Positions 1-5,373 of a stretch of 5,373 nt of DNA are shown here, one piece after another. The stretch covers positions 1 through 5,373 of the forward strand of contig PFWI01000211.1 of the NCBI GenBank assembly GCA_002791075.1. Reading direction: 5' to 3'. This DNA is from a bacterium (Candidatus Ratteibacteria) CG_4_9_14_3_um_filter_41_21. GTDB lineage: Bacteria; Ratteibacteria; UBA8468. The first letter of the stretch is position 1. Each line of letters opens with the position of its first letter. A program made the translations under genes and the position numbers. Below the pieces are notes generated by a model that saw only the letters and a program-made list of their open reading frames with translations, made no database searches and was not told where the DNA came from.

Positions 1-1
1 A

Positions 2-55
2 GCCTCATAAATGAGGCAACTACAGTATTGTAGTCCGCCCAATCTTCACTGGCGG
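2..55. repeat. Three consecutive short palindromes or hairpins
   Basis: Three inverted repeats sit almost end to end. The first (2-17) has arms GCCTCAT and ATGAGGC around AA. The second (19-34) has arms ACTACA and TGTAGT around GTAT. The third (35-55) has arms CCGCC and GGCGG around an 11-nt loop. The first two are both 16 bp, perfect, and have centres 17 bp apart. They lie downstream of the PIN toxin gene, so they would be in the 3' region of its transcript. They could be RNA hairpins, paired protein-binding sites, or the edge of a larger repeat cut by the window. No T-tract follows them on the minus strand within the window, so I do not call them terminators. The palindromes are seen directly; their function is unknown. 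Confidence 0.5.
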
Positions 56-88
56 GCTAAACTTTGAAATTCCATACAACAAGATAAC

Positions 89-105
89 CAGGGGCACATC
101 CCCTG
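89..105 (-). terminator. Weak candidate terminator hairpin after the PIN toxin
   Basis: A perfect 6-bp stem, CAGGGG (89-94) with CCCCTG (100-105), encloses a 5-nt loop. It begins about 10 nt beyond the toxin stop codon on the minus strand. What follows on that strand is GGTTATCTTGTTG, which is only moderately T-rich, so this is a poor intrinsic terminator. It may instead be a 3'-end stabilising hairpin. Confidence 0.3.
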
Positions 106-114
106 AAACCCCTT

Positions 115-543
115 TTATTCTCTCGATATAGTAGCCAAAAATTGGGCGGGGGAGAGGATGGGAATGCCCTGGAATTCTTTGAGAGGTTGTAAATGCTTTG
201 TATCCCCAGAAATGATATAGTCTGCTTTTACTTCCAAGGCGCACTCCAGAATCCGATTGTCAGAATCTTTTTCTTTGATGACTGAAACTTTACTTTTAGG
301 ATGAACTACAACAGCACTATTTTTAATCTTATTCAGGGTTCTCTTAATCTGCCCTTCTTCCCAGCGGAATTTCCTCTTTAAAATTCTTTTTAACTCTTCT
401 AAAATAAAAATAGAGAGGTAAACTTCTATTTCCCCTCTATAAAACAAAATTAAAACCCGGCTCTCTTTGCCCTCAAAGTTAAGACCAGAGACGAAGACAT
501 TGGTATCCAAAACTACTTTGACCTTTTTACTGCCGGTAGGCAT
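115..543 (-). CDS. PIN-domain toxin of a type II toxin-antitoxin pair (COG1569-like)
   Basis: This is a predicted Mg2+-dependent ribonuclease of 142 aa, the usual size for a single PIN domain. The first beta strand ends in VVLDTNVFVSG with the acidic residue D13. The helix ILEELKRIL supplies E49/E50. The C-terminal half has DSDNRILECA (D95) and the strand-loop ADYIISGD (D114) followed by KHL. Together these give the conserved acidic set of PIN nucleases and match the 'putative toxin, PIN family' group. I chose the ATG at 543. It has GAGG at 553-556, 9 nt upstream, whereas the in-frame TTG codons at 549 and 546 lie too close to that site. The start lies inside the upstream antitoxin gene (17-nt overlap), implying translational coupling. 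The family typically cleaves RNA when freed from its antitoxin. The exact RNA target cannot be read from the sequence. Confidence 0.9.
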   Translation of the reverse strand: MPTGSKKVKVVLDTNVFVSGLNFEGKESRVLILFYRGEIEVYLSIFILEELKRILKRKFRWEEGQIKRTLNKIKNSAVVVHPKSKVSVIKEKDSDNRILECALEVKADYIISGDTKHLQPLKEFQGIPILSPAQFLATISRE

Positions 544-763
544 CAACAATATCCTCTACCTGGTCTTTAGTAATTCCAAGGCTTTTAGCCTTCACCCTGC
601 CATACTTAAAAATTTTCTTCCATTCCCGCTCTTCAATATACCGCCTTAAAGCTTCTCTAAGGAGCTCGCTTCTGGTTCTGCTTTCCTCCTCAGTCAATTG
701 GTCAATTTTAACCATTAGCTTTGGTGGCACAGAAAGAGTTATAGTTCTGGTCACTCTTGCCAT
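527..763 (-). CDS. Ribbon-helix-helix (CopG/Arc-type) antitoxin
   Basis: This 78-aa protein is the expected size for an RHH antitoxin. Residues 4-11 (VTRTITLS) form the DNA-contacting beta strand. PPKLMVKIDQL is helix A, and the TRSELLREALRRYIEE stretch (about 30-45) is helix B of the dimeric RHH fold. The C-terminal part, about 48-78, contains W48, YGR, the LGIT...V stretch and ends in DAYRQ. It resembles the toxin-binding tail seen in antitoxins paired with PIN toxins. The start ATG is preceded by a strong AAGGAGG. The gene is the first of a two-gene operon and overlaps the toxin start. The protein probably neutralises the PIN toxin and represses its own promoter through the repeats just upstream. 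Fold and pairing are well supported; autoregulation is inferred from the family. Confidence 0.9.
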   Translation of the reverse strand: MARVTRTITLSVPPKLMVKIDQLTEEESRTRSELLREALRRYIEEREWKKIFKYGRVKAKSLGITKDQVEDIVDAYRQ

Positions 764-768
764 CTTCT

Positions 769-775
769 CCTCCTT
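769..775 (-). promoter_or_regulatory. Strong Shine-Dalgarno site of the antitoxin
   Basis: AAGGAGG on the minus strand sits 5 nt before the ATG at 763. It is an almost complete anti-16S match, much stronger than the toxin's own site, and fits the need to make antitoxin in excess. Confidence 0.8.
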
Positions 776-780
776 TTTGA

Positions 781-800
781 TTACTTAGTGTTACTATGTG
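781..800. promoter_or_regulatory. Candidate antitoxin operator: two 10-bp direct repeats
   Basis: TTACTTAGTG (781-790) is followed directly by TTACTATGTG (791-800), matching at 8 of 10 positions with a one-helical-turn period. The hexamer TACTAT also recurs at 792-797 and 807-812, the latter touching the -10 box. RHH repressors commonly bind tandem short sites spaced about one turn apart, so this is a plausible autoregulatory operator. The repeat is seen; binding is inferred. Confidence 0.4.
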
Positions 801-802
801 CT

Positions 803-831
803 ATAATACTATACATAAAATTTTTTGTCAA
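803..831 (-). promoter_or_regulatory. Sigma-70-type promoter of the toxin-antitoxin operon
   Basis: On the minus strand there is a perfect -35 box TTGACA (831-826), a 17-nt spacer, and a -10 box TATTAT (808-803). Transcription would start near 796, giving a leader of roughly 30 nt that contains the AAGGAGG site and most of the 10-bp direct repeats. It lies directly ahead of the antitoxin gene, so the pair does not depend on the restriction operon for transcription. Confidence 0.75.
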
Positions 832-850
832 ATTTACCTCTTTACCTCAA

Positions 851-950
851 GGCCGAGCAGGAAGATTCCCGAATTCAAGCGAGTAATCCTTGGTCAGGGG
901 GCAGGCATTGAACTACTATCGGGCCGGGGTGGAATCCTTAAAACTCCTCC
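851..950. other. GC-rich intergenic patch of unknown nature
   Basis: The 240-bp gap between the metallopeptidase stop and the antitoxin start contains this segment. It counts to 55 G+C in 100 bases, clearly above the AT-rich flanks. It includes GGTCAGGGGGCAGG and GGGCCGGGGT runs. I find no RNA-gene fold, no convincing ribosome-binding site and no recognised protein in either strand. An open plus-strand frame crosses it but looks non-coding. It may be a remnant of an inserted element or an intergenic repeat unit. No intrinsic terminator for the metallopeptidase transcript is evident in this gap. Confidence 0.35.
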
Positions 951-1003
951 AACAAACCCTCAAAGAGATAGAGAAAAGAACCCATTCCCAGCAATAATTT
1001 CAT

Positions 1004-1600
1004 TTAGCAGTTTATCTCTTTTTGAATCAAAAACCAATATTTCAAAAGGTAGGTTTCATATCTCTGATAGTTTTCATATTTAGCACCTATTATTTTCCAA
1101 AATCTTTCGTTGTGCTTCCTTTCGATCAAATGAACCATTTCGTGAAAAACAACATATTTAATCAACCAGTTTGGTAAATACTTAACAAATGTATTTATCG
1201 TTAAATTCTTCCTGGAACTTAAACTCCCCCATTTTGATTTCATCCTTCTTAAGAAAACTTTATTTATATCTACCTTTAGCTTGCGAGAAAAATCACTGGC
1301 CTGTTGATTTACAAAATTCCCAAGTTCCTTATCGGTTCTTTTTGTATTTAGTTTTTCATTTTTTAAATCCTGCAAAGCACTCTGGATAAGATTATTTTTC
1401 TTATATATCCAGTCTTTATGCTTTTTAATAATTTCTTCTTCACTTTTACTATCCCTGGGCAATATCAGGACTAAACTACCTGTCTTGAATTCCAAACGGG
1501 GATATTCCACATCCCGATAACTCACCTGGTAACCTATTTCCTGATTGGAGATTTTAATCCTTTTTCCCATATTCCTTAATATTTTCCCTGATAATTCCAT
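1004..1600 (-). CDS. YgjP-like zinc metallopeptidase (DUF45, COG1451)
   Basis: This is a predicted soluble zincin-type metallopeptidase with no signal peptide or membrane segment. In the 198-aa reading, HEMVH at 153-157 is the HExxH zinc motif, with E154 the catalytic base. H163 in the following RKHNERFW segment is the likely third ligand. The upstream KSKWGSLSSRKNLTIN (about 121-136) is the other hallmark block of the YgjP-like family. The N-terminal beta-rich part (about 12-50, IKISNQEIGYQVSYRD) and the helical DWIYKK region also match. The start is uncertain. The ATG at 1600 overlaps hsdR by 47 nt and has no Shine-Dalgarno site. An in-frame ATG at 1570 (188 aa, 17-nt overlap) fits the family N-terminus better and has AAGGA, but only 2 nt upstream. 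Genes of this family often follow hsdR in type I loci. The overlap suggests translational coupling and a role tied to restriction, perhaps proteolysis of a subunit. That role is inferred and the substrate is unknown. Confidence 0.88.
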   Translation of the reverse strand: MELSGKILRNMGKRIKISNQEIGYQVSYRDVEYPRLEFKTGSLVLILPRDSKSEEEIIKKHKDWIYKKNNLIQSALQDLKNEKLNTKRTDKELGNFVNQQASDFSRKLKVDINKVFLRRMKSKWGSLSSRKNLTINTFVKYLPNWLIKYVVFHEMVHLIERKHNERFWKIIGAKYENYQRYETYLLKYWFLIQKEINC

Positions 1601-4580
1601 ACAAGCGGTCCATTTGTTCGTAAGTAATACCGTATCTGAAAATAGATTTTCTTAAGAAAGAACGAAGCTCCCTTTCTACATTTTTCCTGGCTGTCTGCTG
1701 TAATACCCAGCCATTAAACATCTCTTTTTCCAAAATTTTTGATAATTCTTTCGCATCTTTTATAAGTTCCTTTCTCTGGCTGAGATTCTTTTCCATAATC
1801 AGCAAAAGAGAATATTCCAAATCGCTAAAGCCCAATTTTTTCTGTCTGTCCTTTAATCTATTAATCTCCTTTTTAATCTCAATTCCTTCCTGGTAAATTT
1901 CTTCATAATTCTTATTTTTTTCTCTCCATCTTTTCAGAATTTGCTCCACCTTATCCGCAACCGAAATAAAAACAGGGTTTCTTTGTTTATCCACCAATAC
2001 GTATTTATTCAGAGTAAAAACAATGTTTGCCGCTTTTTCTTCCTTGCTTTTTACCTTTTCCTCCAATTTTTCAAGATATCTCTCATCAAAAACTATTTCC
2101 GGGAGGTTTTTTTCTAAATCTTTAATCTCGGTTGTCTGATGCACATACTTTATTGTCTGATTAAAGTACTGATCAAGATATATTCTGTCATCAGAGCGAG
2201 TCCCTAAAACCTGGGATGTATAATAGGTATAAACTGCAGTGAGCCATTTATAATCGGAAAAGAGTTCTACCTTAATCTCATCCGGTCCAAGCAACTCAAA
2301 GAGTTTTCGCAATTTTTTATAATCTTCTAAAAATTTCTTACCAATATTTTCACTTGCAGTAAGAACCTCAATTGCCTTAAGTAAAGTTTCTCGTTCATAG
2401 CTATTTTTGGGAATATCTGCAAAAATCTTAAGCACTCCATTCATCAGAGCCATAAACTCATTGCGTAAATCATCAATATTGCACAATGCTCCTTTAATAT
2501 CTTCTCTGCTATACATTTCAAATGCTCTTTGAAATTCTTTAAGAATTCCCACGTAGTCAAAAATTAATCCTGCTTCCTTAACATCCTTGTAGGGTCTGTT
2601 CGTCCTGGCAATTGCCTGTAAAAGACGATGCTCCTTCAATGGTTTATCCAGATACATCATCTGTAAAATAGGGGCATCAAATCCGGTTAAAAGCATATCG
2701 GTAACAATGAGTATTCTGGGGAACTCCTCTTCTTTGAATCTTTCAATAATCTCCTTTCTGATATCTTCAATCTCTTTCCCTTTGAACCTATCTCTTAATT
2801 CTTGATGGTAATCCCGAATAACCTTTTTATCGTCTTTATCATCCTGGCCGAAGGTCATTACAACCTCAGAATATTCCTTCGGCAAAAATTTATCTAATTC
2901 CCTTTTATAGAGAACGCAGGCCTTTCTGCTCACGGCGATGACCATTGCTTTGAATCTTCCATCAATGTTTTCCTTAAAATGTTCCTTAATATCTTCAGCA
3001 ATTTTCTTGATTCTCTCGGGATTTTCAAGATACACCTTGATTGTATTTAGTTTTTCTCTGACCTTTTCTTTTACCTTTTCTCTGAACTCCTCGGGTATTT
3101 CTTCATATTCCTGCTCAAGAAATGCCTCTAAAAGTTCCTTTTTTAAATGGACGTCCCTTTCCAACCTTGGCTGGTAAGCAATTTTTACCGTAAATTCATC
3201 CTTGATTGAATCGGTAATAAAATATTTATCAAAATGCAACTCTCCCGGCGGATAACTGAATTCCTGATAGGTATCCCGCCCCTTCTTTGAGATTGGTGTT
3301 CCCGTAAAAGCAAAGTAAAATGCGCGCTTTAAGATTGTTCTCATCTGAGCCGCAAGGCTTCCGTATTGGGTTCTGTGACCTTCATCTATAAAGGCAATAA
3401 CATTCCTCCTTGTCTGTATCGTCTCTTTTCTATCCCTTAACTTCTCAAGTTCTTTCATTAAATTGTCCATTTCTTCGGGTCGGAATTTATGAATGAGGGT
3501 TAGCATTATTCCTCTTTTTCCCCTGAAATCATCATGTCTGATTACCTTCCTTAACTCTTCTATTGAACCGATTAAATCGGGTGATATTTCGAGTGCGAGG
3601 AGTTCCTGTTTTAACTGTTCTTCCAAATCTATCCGGTCAACAATGAAAAATATTGATGGATTCTCTAATTTTCTGAGGTTAAAAAGTTTATTTGCGGAAA
3701 AAATCATGGTCAATGTCTTACCTGACCCTTGCCAATGCCAGATTAGACCTTTATTCTTTTCCTCTTTCCCATCAAGATTATTCACAACCCGAGCAACAAT
3801 CTTATTTGCCGCCCTATATTGCATATATCTGGTTATTACTTTTGTAGCATTGCCCAATTCTATCCTGTAAAAAAGAAAGTTTTTGATAATATCCAGCAAA
3901 AGAAAGGGTGAAAGGATTGCGATTGTTGAATCGATTGAATCTTTTTCCTCTTCTTTCCACTCGTATATTTTTACTTCTTCCTGCCAGGGGGCAATCGGAA
4001 AATATTTTGCAATGCTCTCGGCAGCAATTCCAATCTGGACATATTTGAACAATTCAGGAACTGTCTGTTCATAACCTTTTACCTGTTTATATGCGGTGAG
4101 CCAATTTTCTGAAAAACTTACTGGATTTTTACATTCAATGATAACCAGCGGAATGCCATTTACATAAAGGATTATATCTACCCGGATATGTCTTCCTCCG
4201 CTTTGATAAATTGCCTGCCTGGTTACGATAAATTCATTCTTTTCAATCTTTTCATCATCAAATAATTTGATATACTTTACCACCCGCTCCTTTTCAAACT
4301 TAACCGGAACGCCAAATTTAAAAAAAATAAGAATCTGCTTTATCCCTTCTATTCCTGTCCCCTTGAGTTTCAATTCATTAACCACCTGCTTTATCTCTTC
4401 CTCGCCAATTCCAAGATTTTCATTCAAATTTTCCAGTTGCCTGACCAGATTAACGGTAAGAAGTGGCTCCTCATAACTTTCCCGATGCAGATTGTCAGCA
4501 GGAACAAAATTCCAACCATTTTCCTTAAGTTTCTCTACAAAATAATCTTCAACAACCGATTTTTCGGTAAATTTCACCAT
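1554..4580 (-). CDS. hsdR: Type I restriction endonuclease subunit R (HsdR)
   Basis: This is the motor and nuclease subunit of a type I restriction-modification complex: it translocates DNA using ATP and cleaves when unmethylated sites are bound. At 1008 aa it is the full family length. The N-terminal PD-(D/E)xK nuclease has D135, then E149-C-K151, followed by the QxxxY motif Q166-Y170. The superfamily 2 helicase has Walker A WQGSGKT (283-289), Walker B DEGH (399-402), motif III FTGTP (425-429), motif V with LLTGFDAP (630-637) and motif VI QAIARTNRP (655-663). A charged helical insert occupies about 479-540. A long helical C-terminal region (about 840-1008) probably docks on the methyltransferase. 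All key residues are present, so it appears active. The start ATG has no recognisable Shine-Dalgarno site: a hairpin repeat ends 10 nt upstream. It lies downstream of hsdS and overlaps the metallopeptidase gene at its 3' end. Confidence 0.97.
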   Translation of the reverse strand: MVKFTEKSVVEDYFVEKLKENGWNFVPADNLHRESYEEPLLTVNLVRQLENLNENLGIGEEEIKQVVNELKLKGTGIEGIKQILIFFKFGVPVKFEKERVVKYIKLFDDEKIEKNEFIVTRQAIYQSGGRHIRVDIILYVNGIPLVIIECKNPVSFSENWLTAYKQVKGYEQTVPELFKYVQIGIAAESIAKYFPIAPWQEEVKIYEWKEEEKDSIDSTIAILSPFLLLDIIKNFLFYRIELGNATKVITRYMQYRAANKIVARVVNNLDGKEEKNKGLIWHWQGSGKTLTMIFSANKLFNLRKLENPSIFFIVDRIDLEEQLKQELLALEISPDLIGSIEELRKVIRHDDFRGKRGIMLTLIHKFRPEEMDNLMKELEKLRDRKETIQTRRNVIAFIDEGHRTQYGSLAAQMRTILKRAFYFAFTGTPISKKGRDTYQEFSYPPGELHFDKYFITDSIKDEFTVKIAYQPRLERDVHLKKELLEAFLEQEYEEIPEEFREKVKEKVREKLNTIKVYLENPERIKKIAEDIKEHFKENIDGRFKAMVIAVSRKACVLYKRELDKFLPKEYSEVVMTFGQDDKDDKKVIRDYHQELRDRFKGKEIEDIRKEIIERFKEEEFPRILIVTDMLLTGFDAPILQMMYLDKPLKEHRLLQAIARTNRPYKDVKEAGLIFDYVGILKEFQRAFEMYSREDIKGALCNIDDLRNEFMALMNGVLKIFADIPKNSYERETLLKAIEVLTASENIGKKFLEDYKKLRKLFELLGPDEIKVELFSDYKWLTAVYTYYTSQVLGTRSDDRIYLDQYFNQTIKYVHQTTEIKDLEKNLPEIVFDERYLEKLEEKVKSKEEKAANIVFTLNKYVLVDKQRNPVFISVADKVEQILKRWREKNKNYEEIYQEGIEIKKEINRLKDRQKKLGFSDLEYSLLLIMEKNLSQRKELIKDAKELSKILEKEMFNGWVLQQTARKNVERELRSFLRKSIFRYGITYEQMDRLYGIIRENIKEYGKKD

Positions 4581-4590
4581 TTTTTAATTC

Positions 4591-4648
4591 GTCATTGCGA
4601 GGAGCGATAGCAAGCCTGCCCCTGCGAAAGCAGGGATGGCAATTTCTC
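4591..4648. repeat. REP-like hairpin repeat, copy 1, with nested hairpin
   Basis: The unit begins GTCATTGCGAGG and ends GGCAATTTCTC. The outer arms are ATTGC (4594-4598) and GCAAT (4639-4643). Within it is a perfect 6-bp hairpin, CCCTGC (4620-4625) with GCAGGG (4630-4635), closed by a GAAA tetraloop. At 58 nt it is 24 nt longer than the neighbouring copy, as if a second small palindrome had entered the centre of the unit. It lies 10 nt upstream of the hsdR start codon. Units of this GTCATTGCGAGG type are widely dispersed intergenic repeats in many bacteria, recognised here from general knowledge. Confidence 0.75.
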
Positions 4649-4654
4649 TTCTCT

Positions 4655-4688
4655 GTCATTGCGAGGCACGAAGTGTCGTGGCAATCTC
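4655..4688. repeat. REP-like hairpin repeat, copy 2
   Basis: This 34-nt unit begins GTCATTGCGAGG and ends GGCAATCTC, in the same orientation as copy 1 and separated from it by TTCTCT. It folds as a perfect two-part stem: ATTGC (4658-4662) with GCAAT (4681-4685), and CACGA (4667-4671) with TCGTG (4676-4680). The loop is AGTG, and a GAGG tetranucleotide (4663-4666) bulges from the left arm. It ends 6 nt from the hsdS stop codon. A stem with a conserved unpaired tetranucleotide recalls REP elements mobilised by REP-associated tyrosine transposases, but no such gene is in the window. Confidence 0.75.
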
Positions 4689-4693
4689 ATAAT

Positions 4694-5373
4694 TTAGATT
4701 TTCACCCTCTTCCTCCCGCTCAATAAATCACTCATCAATCCCTTTTTAATCCTCTCCAATTTACCTTTCCTTTCCCTCTCCAGTTCAACTTTTTTATCCA
4801 CATCAGCAAGAATCCCGGCAATTTTTTGCTGTTCGGGGAGAGGAGGGAGAGGCAACGGAAATTTCTCAAAAAGTGATTTCTTAATTATTGGGCTTGTAGT
4901 TATTCCAGCCCATCTTTTAAGTATGTTTTTCCTGAATAACATTATGTAGTAAACATAATGAGGATTTATTCCATTATTACATACTATAGTATTAATTTGT
5001 TGATTTGTTATGCATTCCATTGAGGCCATAGAGATTTCACCAACAGAAGCTATACAGGTAACCATAACAGAATTTTTTGGAATTATTCTAGCTTTCTTAA
5101 TCCCTTTCTGGGTAACATATCTTTCTGTTTTGTCTACATATTTCTTATCAGAGAAATCAGTAGGAGTGACAAAAGGATGGCCTTCTCCCCAATATTCTTC
5201 AATCTTTGTCGAGGGGGTAGTTCCAGTAATAATTTCTCCTATACCTGATAGTTTCTCAACCTCCCACTCTTTTGGTATCTTTCCAATCTCACTATCCTTA
5301 AACTCCCGATGCCCAATCCCTTCAGTTAAAAGTTTCTGCATCAAGCCCTTCTTCAACCGCTCCGTTTTCTTTA
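4694..5373 (-). CDS. hsdS: Type I restriction specificity subunit S (HsdS), C-terminal part, cut by window edge
   Basis: HsdS recognises the two halves of the target site and scaffolds HsdM and HsdR. The frame is open to the window edge, and 225 residues are visible, about half of a typical subunit. Residues 3-18 (TERLKKGLMQKLLTEG) are the central conserved helix. The motif IGKIPKEWE (29-37) marks entry to the second target-recognition domain, which begins EIITGTTPS (46-54) and continues to about 170. LPPLPEQQKIAGIL and the long helix after it, ending LERIKKGLMSDLLSG (to about 219), form the C-terminal conserved region. The leading residues are mid-protein sequence, so the TTG at 5356 is not the start; the true start and first recognition domain lie beyond the window. 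The stop is followed within 6 nt by the hairpin repeats before hsdR. The recognised sequence cannot be deduced. Confidence 0.95.
   Translation of the reverse strand, partial: KKTERLKKGLMQKLLTEGIGHREFKDSEIGKIPKEWEVEKLSGIGEIITGTTPSTKIEEYWGEGHPFVTPTDFSDKKYVDKTERYVTQKGIKKARIIPKNSVMVTCIASVGEISMASMECITNQQINTIVCNNGINPHYVYYIMLFRKNILKRWAGITTSPIIKKSLFEKFPLPLPPLPEQQKIAGILADVDKKVELERERKGKLERIKKGLMSDLLSGRKRVKI

Noticed and set aside
20..244. Minus-strand open frame of 74 codons
   Set aside because: It overlaps the end of the PIN toxin gene in another frame and has no domain or ribosome-binding site. It is a shadow.
544..549. TTG codons as the start of the PIN toxin
   Set aside because: They lie about 3 to 6 nt from the GAGG site, too close. 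The ATG at 543 has a 9-nt spacing and matches the family N-terminus.
851..950. Possible tRNA or tRNA fragment as an integration site
   Set aside because: A TTCAA-containing stretch looked like a T-loop, but the flanking bases do not pair into T-arm, anticodon or acceptor stems on either strand.
796..1083. Plus-strand open frame of 95 codons across the intergenic GC-rich patch
   Set aside because: It has no ribosome-binding site, its start lies within the opposing promoter, its end runs antisense into the metallopeptidase gene, and no recognisable domain is present.
4320..4327. Run of eight A (T8 on the coding strand) in hsdR as a phase-variation tract
   Set aside because: A run of this length is expected by chance in AT-rich DNA, the reading frame is intact, and no second tract or switching context is visible.
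2938..4476. Several plus-strand open frames of 60 to 125 codons opposite hsdR
   Set aside because: They are antisense shadows of an intact, motif-complete hsdR with no independent start signals or domains.
4591..4688. CRISPR array
   Set aside because: There are only two units, of unequal length, separated by 6 nt, with no spacer of normal size and no cas gene. They are hairpin intergenic repeats.
5354..5356. TTG as the start of a short, separate HsdS half-protein
   Set aside because: The frame stays open to the window edge and the residues before it (KKTER) belong to the conserved central helix of HsdS, so the gene continues upstream.

Overview
All supported genes in this window lie on the minus strand. 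It reads as part of a bacterial defence island: the distal end of a type I restriction-modification locus, followed by a separately promoted type II toxin-antitoxin pair. The DNA is AT-rich, the proteins are rich in Lys, Glu and Ile, and there are canonical Shine-Dalgarno sites and a sigma-70-type promoter, so the host is a bacterium. The short hairpin repeat of the GTCATTGCGAGG...GGCAATCTC type occurs in many unrelated bacteria, often environmental or uncultured lineages, so I do not assign a phylum.

In the direction of transcription (right to left): (1) 5373-4694, the C-terminal part of hsdS, cut by the window edge. It holds the central conserved helix, the second target-recognition domain and the C-terminal conserved helix. 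hsdM is not in the window and presumably lies upstream. (2) 4693-4581, a 113-bp gap filled almost entirely by two direct copies of a hairpin repeat, one carrying a nested second hairpin. (3) 4580-1554, a full-length hsdR (1008 aa) with intact nuclease and helicase motifs but no visible Shine-Dalgarno site. (4) 1600-1004, a YgjP-like (DUF45, COG1451) zinc metallopeptidase that overlaps the end of hsdR and is probably co-translated with it. (5) 1003-764, an intergenic region with an unexplained GC-rich patch, then a near-consensus promoter with a 10-bp tandem repeat that may be an operator. (6) 763-527, a ribbon-helix-helix antitoxin. (7) 543-115, a PIN-domain toxin whose start lies inside the antitoxin gene. 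(8) 114-1, a run of short perfect palindromes downstream of the toxin.

HsdS directs the HsdM/HsdR complex to its DNA site, and HsdR translocates and cuts unmodified DNA. The overlapping metallopeptidase is the least explained member and could be an accessory or regulatory factor of the restriction complex. The toxin-antitoxin pair has its own promoter and is probably an independent module. No complete novel system is visible. The most interesting items are the hsdR-metallopeptidase coupling and the repeat insertion just ahead of the hsdR start.
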